Shown here: piece after piece, positions 24,101 through 35,318 of the stretch
How the letters are laid out: each line of letters opens with the position of its first letter
Numbering within the stretch: the first letter of the stretch is position 1
Assembly (NCBI GenBank): GCA_026874595.1
Contig: CM049310.1
Coordinates: 39,125,558 to 39,189,557 of the forward strand
Length of the DNA: 64,000 bases
Direction of reading: 5' to 3'
Origin: Sipunculus nudus
Lineage: Eukaryota; Annelida; Sipuncula; Golfingiida; Sipunculidae
The notes under the pieces: generated by a model
Told to the model about the DNA's origin: nothing
What the model saw: the letters and a program-made list of their open reading frames with translations, nothing else
The model's database searches: none
Translations under genes and position numbers: made by a program

Positions 24101-27100
24101 ATATATTTGATTAAATTTATCCCACTTTGACAGGATACATATGTATACAAGTTGTGTTCAAACCTTGCCAAAAAAATTGTTTTTTTTTACCAATACAACT
24201 TGTCTTGTTTTACACACTTTATGGTAATTTATTTCTATTATTTCTTGAAGAATTGGATTGTGGATTTCAGGTGGTACTGAGTGAGGATTAATGGATTTAT
24301 ATAATTAGAATGATCAGTTCTTGAGAAGCCTTCTGGATTTTAAATACAGGACTTAAATAATCCAGAAGTCATAGTGTGTATTTTCCATTTAATTTGTCAA
24401 AGAAAATTTTTTAATCTTAATCTTTAATCTTAATTCAGCTCCCTCACAAAATGTTAGTGAAGCAGATAATTAAAAAAAAACCTAGCCTTTAAACTTTGTT
24501 GCATGTGCATGCATTAATTATCTTAAATTACAGATTATTTTGATGTGATTAGTCTCAGCCCACCGGTAGCTTGAAATTATGACATAAGTAGGAGATACTG
24601 TAGAGCATCTATTGTAGGTATAGGCCATATGTGAAAGTCTAAATGTAGGACATAAGTTTGAATTTTGTAAGGGGACAGGAGAGGTCATAATATGGTTTAC
24701 AATCATTTACTCTTGAGTAATCCAGGGTAGCACTTGCATCATATGCACATATAAATAGGCATTATTCTGCCACACTTTAGACAAAGCTGTTGAAATTCTA
24801 CCATGTGCATTACACCCTCAATGATATACTGGTACATAGAAAATTGAAAGTAACTACTGCATCAATTTGCAGTGTTTACTTTTTCTGGATACAGTAATAC
24901 ATTGTACAGGGTTAACGTTAATTTTTGTATAATTTCAGTAACCAAAGGCTGCTCAGTATGGACGTCTCTCTGACTCCTCAGTCAGGAGGCGTAACACCTC
25001 GTCCTGTCAGCCGGAAAAAACAGGCACTGCCCAGACCCTACACCCCACAACATTCCAACATCGCCTCGGAGCTCACAGAGGCCAGGGACAAGTGAGTAGA
25101 TTACTCTTGATTTATGAACATACTATTATACCTAAATATGCCATGTAGCTCGGAAGCAACCACAAACACATACATAAAACATGTTGCACCTATTGATTGG
25201 CACTGTGATCTATTCAACTAGGGGGTGTCCACTGAAAAAAAATGACAACATTTGTATTATTAATTATTTATTTCCAATCAGTAATCTGCAGTAAAAGAAT
25301 GAATGTCTAAATTAACAGAAAGAAGACCAAATCATACCTATCCTTTCTTTAAATCTGCCTAAAGGTAACTATTTTAGACCCATCACACACATTGTTAACT
25401 TGGAAGAGTTTGTAGAGACTGGCTATTGTGGCCTTGGGGTAGAGTATAGGATTCAAAATTTGCAGATCCTGAGTTCAAATCTCAGCCTAGGAGCAGTGAG
25501 ATTTTTCACAGCCAGCCCTCACCCAGGTTGAGCACTCTGCAGGCTTAATGGGAAGGTTGTGCCCAACAGCCATGTATCACTCATAAACAAGTGTCTTTAG
25601 GAGATCCTAAGTGTTATGACCCAGCAATAGGGAAAATTACACACCCATGACCCACAGCTACTACCCTGTCAAGTAGTCCAAAAATGAAATGAAACTCAGA
25701 TCTTAGATTAACAATTAGATAGGACAGCTAAAACACCTAACTCAACTGCAGATTTCACTCTTTAAGTTTGAATTGTATAAAAATATTAGATACCAATGCT
25801 GATATAACATTGTTTGAAAATATTGGGTATTTTAGCAGTGATTCTACATTGTGCATTATTTGTTTATTTTAATACAAGATTATATCAATTAAAATCCACA
25901 CTGGCAGCATTTCACATACTACATTGCAGGCACATTTTATTTCGACAACTTTGTGCTCTGTACTGGTTGTTGGAGGCCATGAATATTGAACAGCCCAGTG
26001 TCATGGGGTCAATCAGTACATGCTGGAGTATGAGGTGAGTACATTTAAACTGAATTTCACTTTTCAATCACCAAGTTGTAAAATTTTCCTCCTGATAATG
26101 AAAGAACGGTACATTTGGAATAACAACAAAAATATTAACTCTCCAAAGCAGAACAATAATAAACAAATACTCTTGCAGAAAAGGGTAACATATATATAAG
26201 GTATGGTACAGGTTATTAAGCTTTAGAGTGGTAATATGTAATCAATGTAACATGGTGGAAAACAAATTTGACTGAGAGTTGGGCCAAAACTGTAACATTT
26301 TGTATACAAATTCTTTTTCACTACCAGAAATAAGCAGGTTTTATGAGCTAGTCAGCAAGAAGACTTTTGCCCCCCACAAGTTCTGTCTCCAAACTGCAAG
26401 GTTCCATCGTAGAGGTGAACTTGTCACTGAATGCAGTGAATCCTCTATAATGTGGGCACCATTTTAACTGAACAAAATGACCCACTTCATAGAGGAGCCT
26501 AATGTAAAGAAGTCATGTCTGAAACATGTATAATATGTAGAAAAAAAGGGGTCTGTCAAAACAGCCCACCATATAGAGGTGCCTACTTTTATGGAGTTGC
26601 CCACTAGGAGAGGTTCCACTGTATTTACATATGGTGGATGTAGTAGAATGATGGACATTCTATGGATGTTCTGATGCACACACCCACTGACTTACTTGAA
26701 ATGATAGCTTCATCTGCTCATGTCAAGGGACTTCCTCTGACCATGGTACTGCTACTGCTTGCGGAAGTGAACTTTGTTTGAATTTACTTTTTCATTAGAG
26801 TATAATTAAACCTCTCACACACCTTTCTTTTTTGCTAATAAAAAGGCTTTACAGACAATGCCAGTTTGAATATATTTGTGTCCGCTGTTAAATTATACAA
26901 TTGGAATCTTTGATTTTTCTGCAGGGATATCGGTGGCACCAAGAGTAGCATCCAGGAGCAGCAGAGAGAGAAAGTTGTCGACTCCGACTGGAAGAAATTA
27001 ATCAGCAACAAGCAGCATGTCAAGGTCAGTGATGACAAACACTCCACTGCCTGGTGACAACAGAGATCTCCTGATAATTTTGACAAAGTTTTGTAAATTC

Positions 27101-30100
27101 AGAAATAAATCAAGGCCCAAACACCTATATTTTATGTAAACAAGGATGTTACAAGAGCCAAAATTTATTACTTGAGTTCCATAACTACAAAAAAAAAATA
27201 GCTTTTGTTGAACCTTGGATTTGTCTGTATGATTCCTCAAGTAGAACACAACAATGTTTTACTGTTTAATATTTTGATGGCACCTCAACTAAAATGTGGG
27301 AACTTTGTAAAATTTAAAGGGAAAATAAACTGAAATCTTTATTTACATGAAAAACAAATTTTTAAGATGAAAGCAAAAAAGAAGATTACGATCCTGAATA
27401 ACTTCTGAAGTTCCTCTATTATTTCAGAGCTCAGTTTTCAAGAGGTTAACAGCTCAGAAGACACGGGTACCCAGGCGGCTGTCTCACACAAACACTCGGG
27501 GATCAGTGTCATCAGCGGGCTTGACTGACAGCCAGACAAGACTGAACCAGTCAGGGACCAGGCTGGATTCTGTCATCTTGGAGGAAGATGAAACTCGGGA
27601 GGAGATGACAGAGGTTGCGGAGGCTGAAGAGGAAGATGCTCCCATTAATCATAGTAAGATGCTCGCAATGCTTTATTCAATAATAATGTGTAATACTAAT
27701 ACCCCTCCACACACAAAATAGTTTCAAAATAATTTTTGCGATGTGGTTTGATCAAATTAGTTTTAACCAGTATTGTGCTTTCTAGTTGTAGGAATCGGTT
27801 GTAAAATCCTTTTTGATGATTGAAGGGAATTAACAACAGATGATCAATTAATAATCATTTTTTATGCCTCTTTTATATTTATATAAAAATGCTACTCTAA
27901 ATCAGTATTCCCATAATACTAGATAAAACATGTTATCATAGTAATCATACACATCATGAGCTGTCATCAGGTTTATATGGGAACTCAGTAGGACAGGTGA
28001 CTGATTTTAAATCGAACACTAATTACAGATCAGGCATATTTGCAGACAAGTTAATTGGTCAGGTCATGGGCAGATGTTGACAATTGTCAGTTGCTAGATA
28101 AGGTGACATCTTTGCATGTGCATTCATAATCCTTCTGATTGAGCATACAAAGATAGGCACACCACTAGTTTTAGACAACCTTTTATTTGAAACTGAAAAC
28201 AAAGAATTCAGTCATTGTTATAGAAACGGAATCGACCCTAGCTTCAAAACTAGGTCCAAACTGTTCTAGTGTGTTCACACAGAACTTTAGCGAAGAGGAA
28301 ATGCTTTGGAACCCCCTCCTGAGCTGGTTTAAAACATTTTGGCCAAAACGGATCAAAAAGGCTTAGGATTGCCATGTGAATGCTTAGTTTGCAGTAAAAT
28401 CAGTTTGAAACCATTTTGCATTTGCCATATGAAAAGGGTGTAATGCTCTTAAGTACATGCTAACCCTTTGAGGTCTGCTGATTTTTCCAACATAATTAAA
28501 GTGTAACATCAAAAGACTGTTCTCTTGACAAACATTTAAAGTATGTATAATTATTATGTTACAGGTTTATTTTCATTCCTGGATGAGTATTACGAGTCTC
28601 TGCGTAAAGAGAGAGAAGCTTTAGAACAAGGTGAGGCCGGTGGAGACACAGCCCAGGATCCCTACGCTAGTAACATACAGACTGGTCACGTTGACCCTGG
28701 GCTATCATCACTCGACAAACCAAAGCCATCCAAAACTACACCCATACTGAAAAGGAAGTCCATTTTAGTGTCTACAATGGAAGTTCAGGTAGGTAGACAC
28801 AGACACACTGGATATTTTTGTGAAGTGTTTTGGCAGAAGATGTGCTAGACACTTAATACCACAGTAACAAATGTATACTAAAATTTTGACAAATAGTGAA
28901 TTCTAATGTTAATTGTATCACATGCCCCCTTTTTGAAAGCAACTCACTGGCCATAATTGCACTATTTTAGCAGATTTCTCTACTGGATGACTAGTGGAAA
29001 CATCATTCTTTCAGATTGTTCCTCAGATATAACCCTGGTACAGCCAATCCTGGCTATCTACACTTTGGTTTAAACACAAGTGTACATCGATTTTTTTCAG
29101 CGAGTGATAATTGCATTGTTTGAAATATTACACTTCTCTAAGGACACAAGGTACATTATATATTATATATATTTGTATTATTACAGTATATTTGTTAAAA
29201 GTATAAAAAGTTTAAAGTATGCTATGCTTAATTTATATATCAAGTGTTTTGCCCAAATGTATATAGAGCTGAAGTATAAGTTATGTTATGAGTAGTGTGC
29301 TCCCCATTAGTGTGAAAAGAGCTACAAGAATAAACAACTAGAAGAACATGAAGGCAAAGTGTCAAAGTCTGATGAACTGACATGTCATGAGACTGAAATT
29401 CCAATATTTACTTTTATATTTCATTGAAGAAACTTGTGTAAAATAAGATATTCCTTAAAAAAAAACTTCATATTATTAGATTGTTTTCTTCACAGAAGAG
29501 TGGAGGGTCCCTGAAAAGAAGCTACGATGACTCTCGCATTTCTCGGAGACGTCGAGGAACGACTACCCTCCGAGCAGATCACCTAGTCAGACCAAAGAGG
29601 TATTACACGACGTTATCTGGCTGATTCCCAGTAATCAAAATCTTCTGACAAAATAAATAAAATAATGAAAATATGGTTTTCAGTTGAGGTTATGATTTTA
29701 GTGACAGTTTCAACACTTACCAGTAAACCAGTTCACTCAAACAGAAATATGAATAGCGATGATAAATAGAGGGCCAGCTACTCTGTTTTATTACTTGCCT
29801 AAATTTATTAACATCCATGTGATAAAATTTGTTTTTATTTAAAAGTAAGTAATGAAGTAATAATTGAATAGAGAAAGAAATCAAAGGTAAGGAATCAATT
29901 AATTGGATCAGTTAACAATTTACAGGCCAGGCTGGTGACCATAATGGAAGGGTTTCTGTTAGAGACAGGTAACCATATCAGGGGTTTTAGTAATAGAAGG
30001 CTGCCAGGCATAAAGATGAAACAGTAATGATATAGGTTCTTATGTGAACACAGAAGAATGATATTGAATCATTTTGCTAACAGCTCCCCAGCCCTGTTGG

Positions 30101-33100
30101 AGTTTGAGGCTAATCGCCCTAGCAACCGTGCCTGCAGCATGACGATGGAGATGAGACAGAAATTTGCCGAAGTCAGCGAGGAACAGGCTCTCTTGTTACA
30201 TGATGCCCTGGATGCAATGGACAGGTGAGAATCACATAGTTTATGTATAGTTATAGTTTATTAGATTATTTAGACCACACATACATATAATTCAATACTC
30301 GACAGCTGTTTACTTATCAAGAATACATACATAAGTGATTATTACATAAGTGTAACTGATGTCACATTTAGTTCATATTATGAGAAGCTTAATGAATAAA
30401 TGTGTCACCTGTGGCGGTCAACTTAGAAAAAAGTAAAACAAAATTCATAAAATCATAATAATATTGATTTTCATTATTTTTGGGAATGACATAGTCAAAT
30501 AGGTGAAGGGGAGGACTTTTTTGAGTTGAAGAGCGAAATTAAAGATTCAAACTCTGAGAAAAAGTACATATAACTATTATGTAATAGCCATTATTTGAAT
30601 AAAGAATTGTGGAAAAATTAATATGGTTCTCATACAAAAGACCAATACTAAAAATCCTATATCTTTGATTCTCTTGCATTGTTAGACAGAGGTTGAGAGT
30701 GCTCCAAAACAAGTTCCGCCATATGCCCACAGGGGGCAGCAGTTTCCACAGAGCTCTGTCACAAATGAGGAGTAGAAGCATCATACCAGATGATGGAGCC
30801 GACCAGCGACGAAGATCATCCATACATCAAACGTGGTCAGTCAAACTTAACAAAATCACTTTAATTCATTGTTTTTTTTTGTTTTTTTTTTTTAATTATT
30901 GGCAGTAGAATTATGGGTGTTATATTTTATCACATTCTTATTAATTCTTGGTTGGAATCAATTTCAATACAATTGTGAATTTTAAATCATTTTATAATTA
31001 TCTGATCCTGATTCAACCAAGGCTGCTTTCCACTAGAAGTTAGCTGGGGCACAAGTCTGTGTTAAATTCATCATCATTCAATCTGAGATTATGAAAAAGT
31101 TCTTGGTCATCAGAAAGGCAAAGGTTTTATGCAAATTTTATGGATACAATCTCAGAATGAGTTAAACATTAAAAACATCTGATTTTTAATAAAATCAAAA
31201 ATATTATTCATTAGGCCAAAAAAAATTAAAGGTATGGTTCTCAGGCACCGCCCGCATCAATTTTAAACGCCCGCATCAAACATTTTTATTTTGATTTTCA
31301 ATAAAAACTTTCCAATTTCGAGCTGCTGCCGCTCCGACATTTCTTTCAAGAAGATAAAACCATACAATTTCCTTTGTTTTGTAGTGCTTTTACTTATTTA
31401 GCAAAATAAAACTGTTATTTTCATGCTTTTCCCTTATCATATGACATTTTTATCGAAACATACCAAAAAAATTAAAATAAAAAAAGCGCCCGCCCGCATT
31501 GATTTCTGAAAAAAAGTGCCTGAGAACCATACCTTTTTTTTATTTTGGCCTTACTGTTGCTAAATATCTAATATATTCCAGAGAAGCATATAATTAATCA
31601 TTTTTATAATGTATTCTATTTTTATATTAATTGTAAGTACTTATGAAATCAGTTTCATGTTGTCATAAATGAATATTAAATTTTATCAATTTTTTTGTGA
31701 AAAATATTTTACGAGTTTGAAATAGACATAAGATAACATTCAGAGAGTGCATACCTCAGCCAATGCAAGGATCAGCATTCAGGGGGTCAGTATTGCTGAA
31801 TACACGTCCAGGTCTGCTAAAAAAATGTATTTGATCTGTCCCATAATTTGACTGCCTCCTCCCAGATCCATGACAAACTAACATAAAACATGTAATAGAA
31901 ATTCATGTAGAATTTTTAGGCGTTGTGTGGACAAACAGAGATGAATACATAACCTGAAATTAGTAGAGTTATTTAAATATATTAAATGGATATCTATAAA
32001 TCTACCTTCACTTGTTTTTGGTATCCTTATGCACTCTTTGCTTCATTTGTTTCAGGTATTCTGATCTTCTGCATAACATTCCAGCTGAAGTTAGAGAGGA
32101 CTGGTTTGTTGATAAAATCCTCAACAAACTCAACAAATATGGAATGGTGAGTGGCCCCATAATCTAAAACAATATTTCACATTTAATAGCTTATCTGTCC
32201 ATGATATCACAAGTAAAATACAAGTTTGTGAGAAAGGCAAAGGTCTATTACTTCTGAGGTTGTTAATGATTTTAATATCATACCGCCCTATGAAACAAAC
32301 TGAGGCTTCTGTATTCACAGCGTGAGACTAATACTATTTTATTTCAATTTTCATGAAATTTCTATCATTTTACTTTATTGCTATGTCAGAAGCAGACAAT
32401 ATTCTACACAGAGAAGAAATTTAAAAGGAGATATTTTACTTGGAAGCTGTGTTCTATTCCTTGGGGCTGTGTATATTTTGAATTAGTAACAACCTCAGAA
32501 ATTTAAGATCTTTGCTTCTCTTACCATCCATTAGGTTCTGCTAAACACTACGAAGATGTGTACTTCAAATTGCAATGCAAACTTATAAAAAAATTAGGAA
32601 TATCATGAATTTTCTGGTTCAGAATGTTTGATTCTTTAAAATATAAAAAATATATAAAAGCCGCCAAAGATTAGAACTGAATCTTCATGAAAACAATTAT
32701 ATAACCAGTATAAGGTAGGGAAAAATTATTTTACAAAGATGCAACAGCATATATTGTCACTCGTATAAGTGTTAATTTTACTAATGCTATTATTATTTTT
32801 GTTATTATACATACAGTAGTGATTTAAAAGTTACATGATTAAAAAGTCACCTTCAATGATTGCTTGCCTGTGCAGCGTGCCTTACTGGGACAAGTCTTGC
32901 TAGAGAAGGTATTTATAATGTGGTTATGGTAGTAATGTCACTGTACAATAGATTATGTTCATATATAAATATATGTGCTTTTAGTGTCTAGATGTGCACC
33001 ATGTCTACATATATAAATTGACATACCCTCAGATAGTACAATATGATCAGAGCATGCGTTCATTATAATGGGAGCCCACTATAATGAAATCTCACCTATG

Positions 33101-35101
33101 AGGGTAATACTATTAGGAAAATCAGAAGAAAATGGAACAAACTGATCATGATGAAGTATTAAATTATAAAGAATTCTGATTATAACCTGAAAAGAATGGT
33201 ACCTGAGCACAGAGTAGATGTGTAGTCTCCAGGTTCAGTTTAGTGAGCCAGGTATTAATGATATAGAATAGGTAGGATGCACAGTTTATAGTTATGTATA
33301 GTATAATAGGAGCACAAAAGAGTAGTTACCTGTAAGTTGTGTTTTACTTATTCCTCATGGCATAAGGGATGACATGAGGATATAATACTCCATCCACCAG
33401 AGAAAAGCAGACATTTAGGTTTATGTTTGAGTTTTTTAAGTTGGGTTGCTCAATATCTCTGTCCCATCTGGCCCTCTATGAAAGAGTTATTTCATAAAAT
33501 CATCCTTTCCATCCTTTCAGTATACTAAGTGATTTTAGTCATTTCAGTATATACATGTATTAAAATGCAATGATGTCTCACATAGAATAGTGGAGTATTT
33601 GTGTATGTAATATATGCAGTATCGTGTTGTGAACTGTTAGATGTTACTTATGGTACAAGAGCAATTATTATATAAAGGTGCAGTTTGTCTGTACTAAATT
33701 GTATTTGTGGTCTGTGGGTGTTAGCGAGAGAGAAATCAGTAAACATATGCTGTTTGTAAACCTAGCTATTTGTTGTATCTGTTTTTAACTCTATACAGTG
33801 AATGCTTATCTGTTTGCAACAGGACATTGTCAGGTAACTTATGCAGGTCCCCATTTAGCATTCTGTATTAATGTTGTCTGTCAGTCATATTTTCATCTGC
33901 ATTCCTTTATTAGTGACAGAGTGAAATGTTCTGTATGACCCCACCCCCCCCCTTCCACACCCCCTAAACCAACACTGTGATGAAACACACTCTCCTCTCA
34001 TAAAGAAAACACACACAATGATTATCCTCCACTCAATGTTAAAAAAAGGAAGAATGAAATCCCCCCCCCCCCCCCCCATTCCCATCCCCACCCATAAAAT
34101 GACCTGAATATTCACTCGCACATGTAAGTACATTCCTTGCACATAAAAGGTCAAATGTCAGTGATATTTCCCACCCTGTTAAACAAAGTATGGTCACTCA
34201 CCGATCATTGTTTAATTCACAGCATTGTCACTTTCTCCTCTTAGTGAATGCATGTTACTGTGCAGGATGGTTTCAATCTCGATCTGTACCATATGATACA
34301 GAATAGTCGCAACCCATTTTCAGGATGACTGCATGATAAGCCTTTGTCCCTTCCCTGACATATCTTTTACATTTATCAGGGATGTGATATTGATTCTTTA
34401 ATTATGAACTCTGGAATATTTAAATTTTTACTAAGAAAGTTTGCTTTTTAGGCAGAAAACAGCACATGATAAAAGTTTTTTTTGTACAAATTGAAGGAGT
34501 GTCAGAAATTAGATAAACTTTTTTTGAACAGGAGAACACGAAGGCATGGACTAGTCTTCCTCGGGTTGATTTATGGACAATTGAATAGATGTACTTTGTC
34601 TTGCAAATATCATTTATTTACTTTAAATTAGTCATATCATAATTAAAAAGAAAATTATGACTGATGTTAAATTTAATTAGACCTAGAGTGCATAAAAATA
34701 CTGTTTTGTGAAAGTAAAAATTCTGAAAAAATTGGGAATTTTCAAACCATCACATTGGATTTGCTTTTATATCAAAAATATTTTTGTGTATGTACATTTT
34801 TACCTTTTCTTGGATTCAGGTGGAGAGTGCAAAACAGAGTGCATACAAGTTCTTGAAGGTGCTTTCCAACCTCCGGCAGTGGGAGATATGCAACCCAGAT
34901 ATCAGTGCAGCTATAGAGTTCTGCAGGGAGAAGATCATTGAGATGTCTGTAGAGGAGTACGAGGAATGGTTCTCACAAACATTTCCCCTCGTGGTCCGCC
35001 CCCACACTGCTCCAGCCAGCATGACCAAGGCTAAAAGGCATGCAGAGAACAAGTCTAAACCAACCAGGGTGTCTGCATCAGCACCCCCTGGTGGCAGATA
35101 A
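17877..35101 (+). CDS. CCDC60: coiled-coil domain-containing protein 60 (CCDC60), 16 coding exons
   Basis: Spliced CDS: 17877-18158, 19208-19282, 20870-20943, 22292-22361, 23505-23635, 23972-24085, 24939-25091, 25930-26034, 26925-27024, 27428-27653, 28565-28788, 29496-29599, 30084-30224, 30686-30835, 32056-32146, 34820-35101. It encodes about 773 residues. Every junction is GT-AG and every phase joins. Most diagnostic is exon 8 (FRQLCALYWLLEAMNIEQ) followed by a CW and GGTKS signature, which I recognise from vertebrate CCDC60. The C-terminal block (residues about 650-750, FLKVLSNLRQWEICNPDI and EEYEEWF) also fits. A basic helical stretch lies at residues about 165-190. An acidic Ser/Asp patch lies at 99-115. 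The protein is longer than my recollection of the human protein (about 550 residues). Its function is poorly known; expression in ciliated tissues is reported for the family. The start is the first ATG after the acceptor at 17867. Confidence 0.85.
18478..18822. mobile_element. Harbinger/Tourist-like MITE, copy 1 (345 bp)
   Basis: Inverted ends of about 35 bases begin GGCCAAAAAAAATAA and include GGTTCTCAGGCAC on both sides. The flanking TTA (18475-18477, 18823-18825) fits the 3-bp TWA duplication of PIF/Harbinger elements. A second copy lies 12.7 kb downstream in the same gene. Confidence 0.85.
19208..19282 (+). CDS. CCDC60: CCDC60 exon 2
   Basis: 75 bases, phase 0 at both ends, residues 95-119: an acidic Ser/Asp-rich segment (METSSSESDDEDDENQQ). 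Donor TTG|GTAAGT. Confidence 0.85.
19468..19647. mobile_element. short TIR element, ACAGTAAAACCTC / GAGGTCTTACTGT ends
   Basis: 180 bp with imperfect inverted ends of about 13 bases, of the type common in pogo/Tigger-like MITEs. The target duplication is not clear. Confidence 0.5.
20870..20943 (+). CDS. CCDC60: CCDC60 exon 3
   Basis: 74 bases, phase 0 in, two bases over. Encodes a basic stretch with TPANFVLRRNRRDLHTL. Donor AAG|GTAGGC. Confidence 0.85.
21480..21660 (+). mobile_element. worn tRNA-derived SINE (candidate)
   Basis: A box A-like TAGCCAGAGCTC (about 21499) and a box B-like AGTTCAAGTCC (about 21534) are spaced as in a tRNA gene, but the sequence does not fold as a clean tRNA. Ends not defined. 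Confidence 0.35.
22292..22361 (+). CDS. CCDC60: CCDC60 exon 4
   Basis: 70 bases. Completes an Arg codon, then encodes NMIKNVRLGHGLFHLVEL, part of the conserved N-terminal block. Donor AAG|GTAAGT, phase 0. Confidence 0.85.
23062..23469. mobile_element. pogo/Tigger-like MITE beside CCDC60 exon 5
   Basis: Left end CTGTAGAACCTCAAATATCTG, right end (reverse complement) CAGTAGAACCTTGAATTTCTG. TA on both flanks (23060-23061, 23470-23471). About 408 bp, no coding capacity. Confidence 0.7.
23505..23635 (+). CDS. CCDC60: CCDC60 exon 5
   Basis: 131 bases. Begins with a charged helical segment (SEAKRQENAKKQERMR), then turns acidic. A MITE ends only about 33 bases before this exon, so the branch point must lie in or very near the insertion edge. 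Confidence 0.85.
23972..24085 (+). CDS. CCDC60: CCDC60 exon 6
   Basis: 114 bases, polar and low-complexity, residues about 211-249. Acceptor CATTACAG, donor GA|GTAAGT. Confidence 0.82.
24939..25091 (+). CDS. CCDC60: CCDC60 exon 7
   Basis: 153 bases, residues about 249-300. Encodes a basic, Pro-containing run with RPYTPQHSNIASELTEA, which leads into the conserved core of exon 8. Confidence 0.87.
25420..25692 (+). mobile_element. tRNA-derived SINE
   Basis: A box A-like TGGCCTTGGGGTAGAG at about 25429 and a perfect box B, GTTCAAATC (25473-25481), are followed by a non-tRNA body and a tail rich in ATGAAATGAAA. This is the layout of a tRNA-SINE. The 5' end is approximate. Confidence 0.7.
25930..26034 (+). 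CDS. CCDC60: CCDC60 exon 8 (most diagnostic exon)
   Basis: 105 bases, residues about 300-335. Carries FRQLCALYWLLEAMNIEQ and a following CW, the signature by which I recognised the family. Donor AG|GTGAGT. Confidence 0.9.
26925..27024 (+). CDS. CCDC60: CCDC60 exon 9
   Basis: 100 bases. Continues the signature with DIGGTKSS, then a charged helix (EQQREKVVDSDWKKL). Phase 0 at the end. Confidence 0.88.
27428..27653 (+). CDS. CCDC60: CCDC60 exon 10
   Basis: 226 bases, residues about 369-444: first a basic Ser/Thr-rich stretch, then an acidic run (EEDETREEMTEVAEAEEED). Probably disordered. Donor A|GTAAGA. Confidence 0.87.
28225..28443. repeat. dispersed repeat, copy 1
   Basis: Aligns with 35490-35701: shared GTGTTCACACAG, CCTGAGCT, TGCCATGTGAATGCT and GGAACCATT-like blocks in the same order. 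Diverged; ends uncertain. Confidence 0.5.
28565..28788 (+). CDS. CCDC60: CCDC60 exon 11
   Basis: 224 bases, residues about 444-518. Begins LFSFLDEYYESLRKEREAL, a likely helix, then polar sequence and ILKRKSILVS. Donor CAG|GTAGGT. Confidence 0.87.
29496..29599 (+). CDS. CCDC60: CCDC60 exon 12
   Basis: 104 bases, strongly basic (RISRRRRGTTTLR and neighbours), residues about 519-553. Donor AG|GTATTA, the weakest donor in the gene. Confidence 0.82.
30084..30224 (+). CDS. CCDC60: CCDC60 exon 13
   Basis: 141 bases, residues about 553-600. Conserved helical stretch MTMEMRQKFAEVSEEQALLL. Donor AG|GTGAGA. Confidence 0.87.
30686..30835 (+). CDS. CCDC60: CCDC60 exon 14
   Basis: 150 bases, residues about 600-650: QRLRVLQNKFRHMPTGG then a basic Ser-rich part. 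Ends two bases into a Trp codon completed by the next exon. Confidence 0.86.
31214..31550. mobile_element. Harbinger/Tourist-like MITE, copy 2 (337 bp)
   Basis: Same family and orientation as the copy at 18478: GGCC ends, GGTATGGTTCTCAGGCAC in both terminal repeats, TTA on both flanks (31211-31213, 31551-31553). The interiors align along their whole length with small differences. Confidence 0.85.
32056..32146 (+). CDS. CCDC60: CCDC60 exon 15
   Basis: 91 bases, residues about 650-680: WYSDLLHNIPAEVREDWF and DKILNKLNKYGM, part of the conserved C-terminal block. Donor ATG|GTGAGT, phase 0. Confidence 0.88.
32876..32908 (+). CDS. CCDC60: possible 33-nt in-frame microexon of CCDC60
   Basis: GTGCAG precedes and GTATTT follows a 33-base segment with no stop in phase 0, the phase of the intron it sits in. 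It would add 11 residues (RALLGQVLLEK) between exons 15 and 16. From memory, the vertebrate spacing across this junction fits better without it, so if real it is probably alternative. Confidence 0.35.
34061..34077. repeat. 17-base poly-C tract
   Basis: An uninterrupted C run within a C-rich patch (33941-34092). On the - strand it is G-rich and could form G-quadruplexes. Confidence 0.9.
34820..35101 (+). CDS. CCDC60: CCDC60 last exon with stop TAA (35099-35101)
   Basis: Residues 681-773. Carries the conserved FLKVLSNLRQWEICNPDI and AIEFCREKII segments, EEYEEWF, then a basic tail (KRHAENKSKPTRVSASAPPG). Acceptor TTGGATTCAG. Confidence 0.9.
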   Translation: MESAKQSAYKFLKVLSNLRQWEICNPDISAAIEFCREKIIEMSVEEYEEWFSQTFPLVVRPHTAPASMTKAKRHAENKSKPTRVSASAPPGGR

Positions 35102-35318
35102 ACCAGCAAATGTGTGACGTGCTTCAGTTATACTTGTATTCTGTGCCACCCAAATTTGCCTACTGATTTTGGACACTTTATCATTTTGTCATTAAAAATT
35201 CCATTTACTGTAATAATGAAAATGTAAAACCCCAAAAGAAACTAACACCAGGCTGTGTGTCCAGTGCTTATTGAATTCAGGAAAGATCATGTGACCTTTG
35301 GGATCACTAGATCACTTT

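Larger units (their letters stand above)
18159..34819 (+). other. CCDC60 introns: contents
   Basis: Fifteen introns of about 0.3 to 2.7 kb, AT-rich. Those carrying recognised repeats: 18159-19207 (Harbinger-like MITE copy 1), 19283-20869 (short TIR element near 19468-19647), 20944-22291 (worn tRNA-like SINE near 21480-21660), 22362-23504 (pogo-like MITE), 25092-25929 (tRNA-SINE), 26035-26924 (half of an element ending GAGGTTCCACTGTA near 26620), 27654-28564 (dispersed repeat near 28225-28443), 30836-32055 (Harbinger-like MITE copy 2), 32147-34819 (candidate microexon and poly-C tracts at 33941-34080). No other gene seen inside. Confidence 0.7.

Noticed and set aside
33885-34154. 89-codon - strand ORF
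   Set aside because: Much of it is poly-Gly from translated poly-C tracts.
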